Notes: generated from the letters alone by a model not told the origin. 39,987 nt of DNA from Candidatus Borkfalkia stercoripullorum (GCA_019119395.1 DWXC01000013.1:80884-120870), one strand, 5' to 3'. Counted from the stretch's first letter, positions 1 through 8,770 are shown. Program-made: numbers and translations.

Positions 1-42
1 ACTGTGCGCTTTTCTTACGACTTTATTCTGACGGAGTACCGA

Positions 43-1641
43 ATGAAATACCCAAAACTGCTTCCCGAATTTTCCATGTATGAGGCGGCACGCGCGAACG
101 TTGCGGAAAGGAACGTGCGCATCGCCGTTTCTTTCTACGGCAAAAAATACACATTCGAGCGGATATTCCGCTATATCGACCTTCTTGCGGACAACCTCGC
201 GGCGGAATTTTCTCTCAAAAAGGGAGACACGGTCACGCTGTGCGCACCCAATTCCCCGCAGGCGCTCATCGCCTTTTACGCGGCGAACAAGCTGGGCGTG
301 AAGGTCAACCTCGTGCATCCTTACATCCCGCCCGAAAAACTTTCCGAAAGCATGGAGCGGACGGGCAGCAAACTTCTTTTCGTATACGATCTGTATAAGG
401 GCGACGCGGACGCGTTCGATGTGCCCGTGCTGGTGAGCAACTGCGGCGCGTTCATGAGCGGCGCGGCGAAGATTTACTACCGCCTGACCAACAAGCGCAC
501 CATGCGCGGAGGGCTGTGCTTTGAAAAATATCTCAAAGACAGGAAGTCGCCCGCAAAGACCGCGGAACGCTTCGGCACGGACGAGCCTGCCGTATATTTG
601 GCCAGCGGCGGCACGACGGGCGAGCCCAAGATCATCGCGCACAACAACTATGTGTTCAACAACCTCTGTTCGAAAGCGGAGGAGTTTTTGAGCGAACCTT
701 TGGAAAATTATACGGCGCTCTATAACGTTCTGCCCATCTTCCACGGGTTCGGGCTGTGCATCAATATGCACATGTGCATGATGATCCGTGCGACCAACAT
801 CATGTGCATCAAATTCAACGCGAAGATGAGCGCAAAGCAGATCATCGGGCAAAAGGCGAACATCCTGACGGGCGTTCCCACGATGTTTTTGAAACTTCTC
901 GGCGAAAAGGCGTTTACGGAGGCCGATCTTTCCAACCTGAAAGACGTATACGTCGGCGGCGACAGCGTGCCCGATTCCCTTGTCAGGGAATTCAATGCCG
1001 CCCTTGAAAAGGGCGGCAGTAAAGCGCGGATGTATATCGGCTACGGGCTGACGGAAACGGTCACCGTCTGCCTCGTCAATACGCTCCGCCACCATTGCCC
1101 GTCGTCTATCGGCTATCCGCTTTCCAATACGGACGTGCGCATTTATAAAGACGGCGAGCGTCTCCCCGCGGGCGAAGTCGGGGAAATTTATCTGGAAACC
1201 GACCAGTTCATGCTCGGTTACCTCGGCGAAGATCATGCGCCCTTTGCCGAGATCGACGGCAGAAAGTGGCTGAAAACGGGGGATTACGGCTGGCTGAACG
1301 AGGACGGATTCCTGTTCTTCAAACAGCGCATCAAAAACATGCTCAAAGTGAGCGGCGTGCCCGTATATCCTTCGGAGATCGAAGATGCAGTCCTTTCGGT
1401 CAAGGGCGTGAAAAAGGCGTGCGCCGTCGGCATGGACGACCCCGTGCGCGGTCAGGTCGTCAAACTCTACGTCGAGCCGGACGCCGGCGCGGAAGAGAGC
1501 GCGCTTTCCGCCGAGATCGAACGCGTGTGCAGGGAAAAGCTGATCGCTTACGCCGTGCCGAAAAAGATCGTGTTCCGCGGCAGGCTGCCCGTGAACCTCA
1601 TCGGAAAGATCGACAGGAAACAACTCGAAGAAGAACGATAA
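43..1641 (+). CDS. AMP-dependent acyl-CoA synthetase/ligase (ANL superfamily)
   Basis: The protein (532 residues from this start) should adenylate a carboxylic acid with ATP and transfer the acyl group to CoA; the substrate cannot be read from sequence. The motifs are the standard adenylate-forming series: SGGTTGEPK (phosphate-binding loop), GYGLTET (adenine binding), LKTGDYG and KVSGVPVYPSEIE (hinge and C-domain entry), and the near-terminal GKIDRK carrying the catalytic lysine. Length is normal for medium- or long-chain acyl-CoA ligases. I chose the ATG at 43 because GGAG at 33-36 lies six bases upstream; the frame stays open to a GTG at position 4 and possibly beyond the window edge, so a longer form is possible. 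A hairpin terminator follows and the next gene has its own promoter, so this ends an upstream unit. Confidence 0.9.
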   Translation: MKYPKLLPEFSMYEAARANVAERNVRIAVSFYGKKYTFERIFRYIDLLADNLAAEFSLKKGDTVTLCAPNSPQALIAFYAANKLGVKVNLVHPYIPPEKLSESMERTGSKLLFVYDLYKGDADAFDVPVLVSNCGAFMSGAAKIYYRLTNKRTMRGGLCFEKYLKDRKSPAKTAERFGTDEPAVYLASGGTTGEPKIIAHNNYVFNNLCSKAEEFLSEPLENYTALYNVLPIFHGFGLCINMHMCMMIRATNIMCIKFNAKMSAKQIIGQKANILTGVPTMFLKLLGEKAFTEADLSNLKDVYVGGDSVPDSLVREFNAALEKGGSKARMYIGYGLTETVTVCLVNTLRHHCPSSIGYPLSNTDVRIYKDGERLPAGEVGEIYLETDQFMLGYLGEDHAPFAEIDGRKWLKTGDYGWLNEDGFLFFKQRIKNMLKVSGVPVYPSEIEDAVLSVKGVKKACAVGMDDPVRGQVVKLYVEPDAGAEESALSAEIERVCREKLIAYAVPKKIVFRGRLPVNLIGKIDRKQLEEER

Positions 1642-1652
1642 ACCAAAGGCAG

Positions 1653-1700
1653 GGGCCTTTCCGCATGGCGGGAAGGCCCTCGTTTGCCGCCCGCTTTTTT
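1653..1700 (+). terminator. Rho-independent terminator after the acyl-CoA synthetase
   Basis: GGGCCTTTCC (1653-1662) pairs with GGGAAGGCCC (1670-1679), including one G-T pair, around a 7-base loop. The T-run directly after is weak; a run of six T lies at 1695-1700. It sits 11 bases after the stop codon. Confidence 0.6.
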
Positions 1701-1729
1701 ATGCCCGGGCGGAGCAGTCCGCGCGCGGG

Positions 1730-1758
1730 TTGACATTTTTCGCCGTTCATGATATAAT
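1730..1758 (+). promoter_or_regulatory. Consensus sigma-A promoter of mnmE
   Basis: TTGACA (1730-1735), a 17-base spacer, then TATAAT (1753-1758): both hexamers match the consensus. The promoter overlaps a possible upstream TTG start in the mnmE frame, which argues that translation begins at the ATG at 1781. Confidence 0.9.
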
Positions 1759-1780
1759 CTTTGCGTTATCAGGAGTTTTT

Positions 1781-3118
1781 ATGAAGAGCGAGAATATAGC
1801 CGCGATCTCCACGCCTGCGGGCAGGGGAGGCGTTGCGGTCATCCGTATCAGCGGGGAATCCCCTCTGAAAGTTGCGGAAAAGATGTTTTTTCCGAGCGGA
1901 AAAGTCAAACCGGAGGATTTCGAACCCTACCGTATGTATCCCGGCGAGATCGCCGCGGAGCATTTCAAAGATTTCGGGCTTTGCGTCTACTTTAAAGCGC
2001 CCCGCAGTTTTACGGGGGAGGATGTCGTGGAATTCCATTGCCACGGCGGCACGAGCATCGCGCGTGGAATCCTTTCGCGGGCGCTTTCGCTCGGGTGCAG
2101 GAGCGCGGAGCGCGGCGAGTTTACCAAGCGCGCCTTTCTGAACGGCAAACTTTCCCTGTCCTCGGCGGAGGGGCTGATCGACATGATCAACGGCGAAAGC
2201 GAGGCGGAAGTGCGCGCCGGTTATATGCTCTACGGCGAAAAACTCAACCGCGAGGTCGACGCGCTTCAGGCGGGCCTGACCGAGATCCTCGCGCAGATCG
2301 ACGCCGACATGGATTTCCCCGAAGAGGACATCGAGCATACCGACCTCGCAGACGTCGGCGCGCGCATCGGGGGGGTCGCGGAACGGCTCAAAAAAATGCT
2401 TGAGACCTACCGCACGGGCAGCAAGGTCAAACAGGGGGTCAACGTCGTCATAGCGGGGCGGCCGAACACGGGCAAAAGTTCCCTTCTCAACGCGCTGCTC
2501 GCGCGGGAAAAGGCGATCGTCTCCTCCGTGCCCGGAACCACGCGCGACGCGGTGGAAGGCACGCTCGAAATCGAAGGCGTGCGCTTCAATCTGTTCGATA
2601 CGGCGGGCATCCGCGAGAGCGAAAACGAGATCGAAAACATCGGCATCGCCCGCGCGCGTTCGCTCATCGGCGGGGCGGATCTCGTATTGTTCGTCCTGGA
2701 CGGCTCGGAAAAGATGAGCGCGGAAGATTTCGAGATCTATAAGCAGGTAAAGGAAAAGCCGAAGATCGTCGTTTCCAACAAAAACGATCTGGAAGGGGAC
2801 GGCGGAGAAAAATGCGACATCCGCGTTTCCGCAAAGACGGGCGAGAACATCGCCGCGCTCAAAACGATGATGCTGGAAAGGAGCATGGCGGGTTACGACA
2901 CGGACGCGGCTTTCCTCATCGAAGAGAGGCATTTCAACGCGCTTTCGGCGGCATTTTCTGAACTGGAAACGGCGCTTTCGCTGTGCGGCGGCGCGCCGCT
3001 CGACCTTTTGGGCGTGCATCTGAAAGCCGCATGGGACAAGCTCGGCGAGATCAGCGGCAGGACGGCGACGGAAGAGATCATCAACGAGATATTTTCCAAA
3101 TTCTGTGTCGGCAAATAA
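1781..3118 (+). CDS. mnmE: tRNA uridine-5-carboxymethylaminomethyl modification GTPase MnmE
   Basis: MnmE (TrmE), with MnmG, installs the carboxymethylaminomethyl or aminomethyl group on the wobble uridine of certain tRNAs; it is a cytoplasmic K+-stimulated GTPase. The 445 residues show the N-terminal folate-binding domain opening with ISTPAGRGGVAVIRISG, a helical domain, and an inserted G domain with GRPNTGKSS (P-loop), GTTRD, DTAG, NKND and SAK. The C-terminus is FCVGK, the family's conserved C-x-G-K end whose cysteine (Cys442) is functionally important. The start at 1781 has AGGAG at 1771-1775 and a consensus promoter just upstream. MnmG is not in this window; a LysR gene follows after 38 bases. 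Confidence 0.97.
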   Translation: MKSENIAAISTPAGRGGVAVIRISGESPLKVAEKMFFPSGKVKPEDFEPYRMYPGEIAAEHFKDFGLCVYFKAPRSFTGEDVVEFHCHGGTSIARGILSRALSLGCRSAERGEFTKRAFLNGKLSLSSAEGLIDMINGESEAEVRAGYMLYGEKLNREVDALQAGLTEILAQIDADMDFPEEDIEHTDLADVGARIGGVAERLKKMLETYRTGSKVKQGVNVVIAGRPNTGKSSLLNALLAREKAIVSSVPGTTRDAVEGTLEIEGVRFNLFDTAGIRESENEIENIGIARARSLIGGADLVLFVLDGSEKMSAEDFEIYKQVKEKPKIVVSNKNDLEGDGGEKCDIRVSAKTGENIAALKTMMLERSMAGYDTDAAFLIEERHFNALSAAFSELETALSLCGGAPLDLLGVHLKAAWDKLGEISGRTATEEIINEIFSKFCVGK

Positions 3119-3156
3119 CGGCGCGGCGAAAAAGTTTAAAAGGAGAGGGCTGAAAA

Positions 3157-4047
3157 ATGGTCAATCTTGAATTGTACAGGGTCTTTTATACGGTCGCGAA
3201 GTGCGGAAGCCTCACGAGGGCGGCGGACGAACTCTTTATCAGTCAGCCCGCCGTTTCGCAGGCGATCAAACAGCTGGAGGGACAGCTCGGCACGCCCCTG
3301 TTCAACCGCACGCACCGCGGCATGGAGCTTTCCGACCGGGGCGGCAAACAGATCTTCGACATCGTTGCCCGCGCGCTCGCGGAACTGGACGAGGCGGAGA
3401 ACAAACTCAAAGAGATCAATTCTACCGCAACGGGCACTATCCGCATCAGCGCGTCGGACACCATTTTTTCTTACGTGGTCATCGACAAGATCGCGGAATA
3501 TCATGAAAAATTCCCCGACGTGAAGATCAATCTCATCAACTGCATCACCACGGAAACGCTCGATCTTCTCAAAAACAACAAGTGCGACATCGCGTTTTTG
3601 AACCTTCCCGTCGACGACAAGGACATCAATCTTACGAGCGTCATCATGCCGCTGCACGATACGTTCGTCGCGAACAAGAACTATGCGGCGCTCGCCGAGG
3701 ACGTGCAGCCGCTCAAATCCATGCACGATTATCCGCTTCTGATGCTCGATCAGAACACGGTCACGCGCAAGGCGATCATCAATTTTTCCCATTCCATAGG
3801 CGTGCATCTGCACCCCGAAGTGGAGTGCGGCAGCCTCGAACTCATGATCCAGCTCGCCAAAAACGGCGTGGGCATCGCGTGCGTGCCGAAAGAATACGTG
3901 CGGCGCGAACTCAACGACGACAAAACGCTCTTCGAGATCAGAACCGAGCCAGCGCTTCCTGCCCGCTCGATCGGCATCGCTTTCCCCAAAAACCAGCCGA
4001 TCTCGTACGCGACGAAGGAGTTTTTCAAACTGTTCAACAAAGAATAA
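3157..4047 (+). CDS. LysR-family transcriptional regulator
   Basis: A 296-residue protein with the LysR winged-helix DNA-binding domain in residues 1-60 (LTRAADELFISQPAVSQAIK is the recognition region) and a C-terminal periplasmic-binding-like effector domain (about residues 88-296). An AAAAGGAG box precedes the ATG. No separate promoter is evident in the short gap after mnmE, so read-through is likely. LysR proteins often control a divergent neighbour; here the gene upstream is co-directional and the gene downstream is convergent, so the target is not obvious. Strong hairpins terminate transcription after the stop. Confidence 0.92.
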   Translation: MVNLELYRVFYTVAKCGSLTRAADELFISQPAVSQAIKQLEGQLGTPLFNRTHRGMELSDRGGKQIFDIVARALAELDEAENKLKEINSTATGTIRISASDTIFSYVVIDKIAEYHEKFPDVKINLINCITTETLDLLKNNKCDIAFLNLPVDDKDINLTSVIMPLHDTFVANKNYAALAEDVQPLKSMHDYPLLMLDQNTVTRKAIINFSHSIGVHLHPEVECGSLELMIQLAKNGVGIACVPKEYVRRELNDDKTLFEIRTEPALPARSIGIAFPKNQPISYATKEFFKLFNKE

Positions 4048-4068
4048 AGATACAAAAACCGCGCGGAC

Positions 4069-4102
4069 GCTTTTCCGCAAAGCTGCGGCTTTGCGGAAAA
4101 GC
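4069..4102. repeat. 15-bp perfect inverted repeat (hairpin)
   Basis: GCTTTTCCGCAAAGC (4069-4083) and its perfect complement (4088-4102) flank a 4-base loop TGCG. It lies just after the LysR stop and before a second hairpin. No T-tract follows directly, so it may support termination, RNA stability, or both. Confidence 0.8.
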
Positions 4103-4111
4103 GGATACGGT

Positions 4112-4149
4112 AAAAGGCGGCGGCGCAAAAACTGCGCCGCCGCCTTTTT
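4112..4149. terminator. Bidirectional terminator between LysR gene and dapB
   Basis: A 16-bp GC-rich stem (4112-4127 with 4133-4148) and a 5-base loop end in a T-run on the plus strand (4145-4149) and, with the mirror A-run, on the minus strand. It separates the convergent LysR and dap operons. Confidence 0.9.
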
Positions 4150-4165
4150 GAACGGTAAAAATGTT

Positions 4166-4918
4166 TCAGCCGATCACGTCGTGCATGTCGTATCTGCCCG
4201 CGGGCTTGCCCGCGACGAATTTTGCGGCTTTTACGGCGCCCGCGGCAAATACCTTTTTGCTCCGCGCGCTGTGCGAGAGGGTTATGATCTCGTCCTCGCC
4301 CGCGAACATCACTTCGTGTTCGCCCACGATGGTGCCGCCGCGCACCGCGTGGATGCCGATCTCCTTTTTGTCACGCGCGCCGACCATGCCTTCGCGCCCG
4401 TAAATAAAGTTTTTGCCACCTTCGAACGCTTCGTTCGCGCTTTCCGCGAGCATGAGCGCCGTGCCGGAAGGGGCGTCCTTTTTCAGGTTGTGGTGTTTTT
4501 CCACGATCTCAATGTCAAAGTTTTCGCCTAAGAACGCCGCCGCTTCCTTGACGAGCTTTTGCAGAAGATTGATGCCGACGGAAAGGTTCGCCGTTTTGAA
4601 AACCGCCACTTTTTTGCTCGCCTCGCCGATCGCTTTCAGGTCGGCTTCCGTATAACCCGTAGCCGCAAGCACGACGGGGACGCCGAACTTTTCCGCATAC
4701 GAGAGCACGTTCGCAAGGTTCGCCGCGCTGGAAAAGTCGATCACCGCGTCCGCCTTTTCTTTTACGTCCGAAAAGGAGGCATAGACGGGCGCGCCGTTCA
4801 TTTCTCCCGCTTTGAGGTCTACGCCGCACAAAAGTTCGCAGTCTTTGTCCGCTTCCACGAGTTCCGCGACGTTCCTGCCCATGTGCCCGAAAATGCCGCT
4901 GATAAGTATTCTGACCAT
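4166..4918 (-). CDS. dapB: 4-hydroxy-tetrahydrodipicolinate reductase DapB
   Basis: DapB reduces the DapA product with NAD(P)H to tetrahydrodipicolinate, the second committed step toward diaminopimelate and lysine. The 250-residue protein has an N-terminal Rossmann glycine motif SGIFGHMGRN and the family signature EKHHNLKKDAPSGTA at residues 140-154, which holds the catalytic histidine and the substrate-binding lysine. The C-terminal VRGGTIVGEHEVMFAG segment is also typical. An AAGGAG box lies upstream on the minus strand. It is the last gene of asd-dapA-dapB, 53 bases after dapA. Confidence 0.97.
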   Translation of the reverse strand: MVRILISGIFGHMGRNVAELVEADKDCELLCGVDLKAGEMNGAPVYASFSDVKEKADAVIDFSSAANLANVLSYAEKFGVPVVLAATGYTEADLKAIGEASKKVAVFKTANLSVGINLLQKLVKEAAAFLGENFDIEIVEKHHNLKKDAPSGTALMLAESANEAFEGGKNFIYGREGMVGARDKKEIGIHAVRGGTIVGEHEVMFAGEDEIITLSHSARSKKVFAAGAVKAAKFVAGKPAGRYDMHDVIG

Positions 4919-4942
4919 TGCTTTTTCTCCTTATAGTGATCG

Positions 4943-4961
4943 CCCCGCGCAGCGCGCGGGG
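4943..4961 (-). repeat. Intercistronic hairpin between dapA and dapB
   Basis: CCCCGCGC (4943-4950) and GCGCGGGG (4954-4961) form an 8-bp stem with a 3-base loop. On the coding (minus) strand no T-tract follows, so it is more likely an mRNA-processing or stability element than a terminator. Confidence 0.55.
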
Positions 4962-4971
4962 CCGTTTTGTG

Positions 4972-5865
4972 TTATGCGATGACGTTCAGCCCGAAATCGG
5001 ACAAAATTTTGCGCATCTGTTCTTTGTGCGCGGGTTCGAGTTCGGTCAGGGGCGCACGGGGCGCTCCGCCGCCGAGGCCGATCATCTCCGCCGCCGCTTT
5101 CGCGGGGATGGGATTGACTTCCATGAACATCGCGTCGATGAGCGGGAGCATTTTATCCTGTATTTCGTTCGCCGATTTCAAATCGCCCGCTTTCACGAAA
5201 TTGTAAAGCTCCTTCGTTTCCTTGGGGATGATGTTGGAGGCGACGGAAATCAATCCGGCGCCGCCGATCGCCAGAATCGGCAGGTTCAGGTTGTCGTCGC
5301 CCGAATAAAGGTCGCATTTTCCGCGGATGCGGCGCGCCGTTTCGCAGATCTGCTCCATGTTGCCGCAGGCTTCTTTCACGCCCGCGATGTTTTTGAGGGA
5401 CGCGATCCTCTCCATCGTGGCGGGCAGGATGTTCACGCCCGTGCGGGGAGGCACGTTGTAGCAGATGATCGGAATGTCCACCGCTTCGGAGATCGCCTTA
5501 TAATATTCGTAAATACCGTTCTGCGTGCATTTGTTGTAATACGGGGTCACGACGAGCAGGCCGTCCGCGCCGAAAGCCTCCGCCTTTTTGCTCGCTTCCA
5601 CGGCGTGCGCCGTGCTGTTCGAACCGCTGCCGAACACGATTTTAGCGCGCTTTGCGACCTTTTCGACGGAAAAGCGCATGACTTCTTCCTTTTCCGCCTC
5701 GCTCATCGTCGCGGGTTCGCCCGTCGTGCCCAAAATGACGAGCACGTCCGTTCCGTTTTCGATCTGATAGTCGATCATTTTCCCGAACGCGGCGAAGTCA
5801 ACGCTCCCGTCTTTCGTAAAAGGGGTGATCATTGCCGTTGCCGTTCCGTTAAAGAAACCTGTCAT
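4972..5865 (-). CDS. dapA: 4-hydroxy-tetrahydrodipicolinate synthase DapA
   Basis: DapA condenses pyruvate with aspartate semialdehyde, entering the diaminopimelate/lysine branch. The 297-residue TIM-barrel protein shows GTTGE at residues 46-50 (active-site threonines), YNVPPRTG with Tyr136, and AGVKEA with the Schiff-base lysine at Lys164, each within a few residues of the numbering known in E. coli. An AAGGGAG box precedes the ATG. It lies 42 bases after asd, whose product is one of its substrates, so the gene order follows the pathway. Confidence 0.97.
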   Translation of the reverse strand: MTGFFNGTATAMITPFTKDGSVDFAAFGKMIDYQIENGTDVLVILGTTGEPATMSEAEKEEVMRFSVEKVAKRAKIVFGSGSNSTAHAVEASKKAEAFGADGLLVVTPYYNKCTQNGIYEYYKAISEAVDIPIICYNVPPRTGVNILPATMERIASLKNIAGVKEACGNMEQICETARRIRGKCDLYSGDDNLNLPILAIGGAGLISVASNIIPKETKELYNFVKAGDLKSANEIQDKMLPLIDAMFMEVNPIPAKAAAEMIGLGGGAPRAPLTELEPAHKEQMRKILSDFGLNVIA

Positions 5866-5907
5866 GATAAAAATTCTCCCTTATAATTTATGCGGCGGCC
5901 TTGCCGG

Positions 5908-6987
5908 TCAGTCCAAATATCCTTTCGCCGCCAAAAGTTCCGCCATGAGCACCGCGCCGCCGGCAGCCCCGCGCAAAGTGTTGTGCGAAAGGCATACGAA
6001 CTTGTAGTCGAAGAGGATATCCTCGCGCAGCCTGCCCACCGATACGGCCATGCCGTTTTCCAGCATTCTGTCAAGTTTTGCCTGCGGGCGGTCGTTTTCT
6101 TCGAAGTAGTGCAGGAATTTTTTCGGCGCGCTCGGAAGCCCGAGTTTTTGCGGTTCGCCCGAAAATTCGTCCCAGGCTTTTAAGATCTCTTCTTTTGTCG
6201 GCTTTTTTTCGAAAGACACGAACACCGCCGCCGTATGCCCGTCGGAAACGGGCACGCGCAGGCACTGCGCCGTGATCTTGGGGGAGGCCGCGTTCACGAT
6301 TTTTTCGCCTTCGATGTGTCCCCAGATTTTCAGCGGCTCGAGTTCGGACTTTTCTTCCTCGCCGCCGATGTAGGGGATCACGTTGTCGATGATCTCGGGC
6401 ATCCTGTCGAAGGTCTTGCCCGCGCCGCTGATCGCTTGGTAGGTGGTGACTGCCGCGCATTTTACGCCGAATTTTTTGAGCGGATGCAGCGCGGGCACGT
6501 AGCTTTGCAGAGAGCAGTTGCTCTTAACGGCGATAAATCCGCGCTTTGTTCCGAGGCGCTTTCTCTGCGCGTTTATGATCTCCGCATGCTCGGGGTTGAT
6601 CTCGGGGATGATCATGGGAACGTCGGGCGTGCCCCTGTGCGCCGAATTGTTGGAAATGACGGGTACTTCCGCCTTGGCGTACTTTTCTTCGAGGGCGCGG
6701 ATCTCGTCCTTTTTCATGTTGACCGCGCAGAAAACGAAGTCGGCGAGGGATGCGATCTTCTGAACGTCCGCTTCCGCGTCGAGCACGGTCATGTCTTTAT
6801 AGCGTTCGGGTATGGGCGAAGCCATTGCCCAGCGGCCCGCGACCGCGTCTTCGTACCGTTTGCCCGCCGAAGAGGGGGATGCCGCCAATGCGACGGGGTT
6901 GAACCAGGGGTGGTTTTCGAGCAGGAGCAGAAATCTCTGCCCGACCATGCCCGTTGCGCCGATAACGGCGACGTTGAACTTCTTCAT
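5908..6987 (-). CDS. asd: Aspartate-semialdehyde dehydrogenase
   Basis: Reduces aspartyl phosphate to aspartate semialdehyde with NADPH, the branch point for lysine, threonine and methionine. The 359 residues begin with the Rossmann motif VAVIGATGMVGQRF and carry the catalytic cysteine in KSNCSLQ (Cys158). The length and the NPVALAASPSSAGKRYEDAV region resemble the archaeal/fungal-type Asd rather than the E. coli form; that subgroup call is from memory. The start at 6987 has AGGAG upstream; a longer frame to 7044 would run into the riboswitch terminator and is rejected. First gene of the lysine-riboswitch-controlled operon. Confidence 0.95.
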   Translation of the reverse strand: MKKFNVAVIGATGMVGQRFLLLLENHPWFNPVALAASPSSAGKRYEDAVAGRWAMASPIPERYKDMTVLDAEADVQKIASLADFVFCAVNMKKDEIRALEEKYAKAEVPVISNNSAHRGTPDVPMIIPEINPEHAEIINAQRKRLGTKRGFIAVKSNCSLQSYVPALHPLKKFGVKCAAVTTYQAISGAGKTFDRMPEIIDNVIPYIGGEEEKSELEPLKIWGHIEGEKIVNAASPKITAQCLRVPVSDGHTAAVFVSFEKKPTKEEILKAWDEFSGEPQKLGLPSAPKKFLHYFEENDRPQAKLDRMLENGMAVSVGRLREDILFDYKFVCLSHNTLRGAAGGAVLMAELLAAKGYLD

Positions 6988-7020
6988 GTCGTTATATCTC
7001 CTGAAAAAATGATTGCGTAT

Positions 7021-7048
7021 AAAAAAATGCGGCGCGAAACGCACCGCA
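7021..7048 (-). terminator. Riboswitch-controlled attenuator terminator
   Basis: On the minus strand TGCGGTGCG (7048-7040) pairs with CGCGCCGCA (7036-7028) around TTT and is followed by seven T (7027-7021). ACCGCA at 7098-7093, just after the aptamer, is complementary to the 5' arm TGCGGT (7048-7043), giving a candidate antiterminator. Lysine binding would favour the terminator. Confidence 0.9.
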
Positions 7049-7104
7049 CGGTACAGCTATTCCGAATCGCTGAATATGCCGCGGCTTTACGCTGCGGTTT
7101 TCGG

Positions 7105-7278
7105 CCCGAATAGTTCTCCACGTCGGTGACAGTCGCAAGGGTGTTAACCTTTGCGCCCAGCGGCGGCGGATGCGGAATAGCGCCGCGCTTCGGCGGGGAT
7201 ACCCTTTCCCTCCCGCCGGGAAATATCCGCTTCCCGCAGGGCAGGGGTACTCATGTTCGCCCGCTCCTCTATTTCGTG
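7105..7278 (-). promoter_or_regulatory. Lysine riboswitch (L box) aptamer
   Basis: Read on the minus strand, the leader of asd contains the conserved L-box blocks in order: ATAGAGG (P1 5' side), ATGAGTA, GAGGGAAAGGG, CGCCGAAGC (around 7195-7187), GCTGGGC, ACTGTCAC (around 7133-7126), and GTGGAGAACTATT closing P1. AATAG at the start pairs with CTATT at the end. A terminator hairpin with seven T lies downstream and the aspartate-to-lysine operon follows, as expected for a transcriptional off-switch. Confidence 0.93.
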
Positions 7279-7283
7279 CAGAC

Positions 7284-7312
7284 ATTTTAACATATCCGCA
7301 TGTAAAAGTCAA
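7284..7312 (-). promoter_or_regulatory. Promoter of the asd-dapA-dapB operon
   Basis: Minus strand TTGACT (7312-7307), 17-base spacer, TAAAAT (7289-7284), placed just upstream of the lysine riboswitch so that transcription begins close to the P1 stem. Confidence 0.85.
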
Positions 7313-7372
7313 AGGAAAAAGCGAAATGTAGGTGAAATGGCCGAATAATTTTTTATACGGGCGGCAATTTAA

Positions 7373-7401
7373 TTGAAAAAATTTCCGTTTTGTAGTAGAA
7401 T
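7373..7401 (+). promoter_or_regulatory. Promoter of the 7.5-13.0 kb operon
   Basis: TTGAAA (7373-7378), 17-base spacer, TAGAAT (7396-7401), about 60 bases before the ATG of the DUF624-like gene. It is divergent from the dap operon promoter. Confidence 0.75.
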
Positions 7402-7462
7402 AAGTTAAATAGCGTATTTTGGGTAAAACCGCAAAAGACGTTTTCACGTTTACGGAGGTACT

Positions 7463-8770
7463 ATGGCACGTCAGGGTGAGAAAAAAGGCTTCATAGCCAG
7501 AATGCTCGAAGGGAAGGAGCGCGACGAGGAATACGCGAGGAGTACCCTTCCTACCAACCGCTGGGCGCTTTTTTGGGATATATTCAAGGGCAGGTTTTCC
7601 AAACTCGTCATCGTCAACCTGCTGATGCTGCTTTTCTGCATACCGCTGATCGTCGTCGTCGTGTTCATGATGTCTTACGGTTCGGCGCAGAGAGCGCTGA
7701 TGCCCTTTTCGCAGTGGATGCTCGTCGGCTACCCGGCGATTCCTTCGCTCGTGGGCGTGCCCGAACAGGTCGCCGTGTCGACCAACCTCATGTTCACGCC
7801 CTTTATTCTGGTCGGCGCGCTCATTGCCGGCATCGGCATTTCGGGCGGCATGTACGTCATCCGCAACATGGTCTGGACGGAGGGCATCTTCGTCGCGAAC
7901 GACTTCTGGCGCGGCATAAAGATCAACATCGGCGTAGTTTTGCTGTCCACGCTGTTTTATGTGGTGATGCTGATGCTCATGATCCTCGCCATAGGCTGGG
8001 CGGATCTGTTTATCGCAACGGGCACGGGGAACAGGGTCCTGTTCACGATTTCGCAGGTCGTTTCATACATCGCGATCGCCATTTTTACCATCATGTATCT
8101 GTGGATGCTCGCGATGGGCGGCAGTTATAAACTCAAATTCCATCAACTTCTGAAAAACGCCTTTCTGATGACGTTCGGGCTCATTTTTCAGAACATCTTT
8201 TTCGTCGTGCTCATGGCGATCCCCGTCATCCTTATATTGTTGGGTTCGTTTTTCCAGATGATCGGTTTCATCATCATGGTGCTGTTCGGCCTGTCGCTGA
8301 TGCTCCTCATCTGGCTCGATTATACGCAGTGGGCGTTCGATAAATTCATCGAATCCAAGAGAGAGGGCGGCAAGGTCAACCGCGGCATCTACGAAAAGGT
8401 GAACAAAAAGGGCGGTTCGCAGAGCAAGGCCGTGCAGGAATATCAGCAGAACCTCGAAGAGGCGATGAGCGTAAAATCAGACCTTTCTTCCCGCCCGATC
8501 AAGCCGATCACGGACGATCTGAAAGTGTACGAACTCCCCGAATCCTTCTCGCGCGACGATTTGAGAAAATTGCGCGAATCCAAAGAGGCGATCGTCGAAG
8601 ACACCCAAAAATATGCCGAAGAGCATATGAACGACGAAAAGTACGTCACCTATAACGCCCAGTTCGAAAATCAGGAAGAGGAGAAAGAGGAAGAGGATAA
8701 GAAGGGCAAAAAGGACAAAAAGGACAAGAAAAAGCCCAAAGAAGAAAAGGGCGGCGAGGAAGAGCAATGA
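7463..8770 (+). CDS. Polytopic membrane protein, DUF624/YesL-like, with charged C-terminal tail
   Basis: The 435-residue protein has about six hydrophobic segments (near residues 48-69, 111-133, 155-178, 196-218, 236-261 and 264-285) followed by a cytoplasmic tail of roughly 135 residues that ends in a very Lys/Glu-rich stretch. The opening pattern (LFWDIFKGRFSKLVIVNLL, then a hydrophobic run ending in proline) and the overall layout recall DUF624/YesL proteins, whose function is unknown; this is a pattern judgement. GGAGG at 7454-7458 supports the start. Its last bases overlap the ATG of the methyltransferase gene (ATGA), indicating translational coupling. Confidence 0.75.
   Translation: MARQGEKKGFIARMLEGKERDEEYARSTLPTNRWALFWDIFKGRFSKLVIVNLLMLLFCIPLIVVVVFMMSYGSAQRALMPFSQWMLVGYPAIPSLVGVPEQVAVSTNLMFTPFILVGALIAGIGISGGMYVIRNMVWTEGIFVANDFWRGIKINIGVVLLSTLFYVVMLMLMILAIGWADLFIATGTGNRVLFTISQVVSYIAIAIFTIMYLWMLAMGGSYKLKFHQLLKNAFLMTFGLIFQNIFFVVLMAIPVILILLGSFFQMIGFIIMVLFGLSLMLLIWLDYTQWAFDKFIESKREGGKVNRGIYEKVNKKGGSQSKAVQEYQQNLEEAMSVKSDLSSRPIKPITDDLKVYELPESFSRDDLRKLRESKEAIVEDTQKYAEEHMNDEKYVTYNAQFENQEEEKEEEDKKGKKDKKDKKKPKEEKGGEEEQ

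Noticed and set aside
1769-3019. A 416-codon open frame opposite mnmE
   Set aside because: Antisense shadow of a clearly identified gene, rich in Arg, Phe and His, with no start signals.
5862-7044. Start of asd at 7044
   Set aside because: It would place translation start inside the riboswitch terminator; the ATG at 6987 has a good binding site and begins directly at the Rossmann motif.
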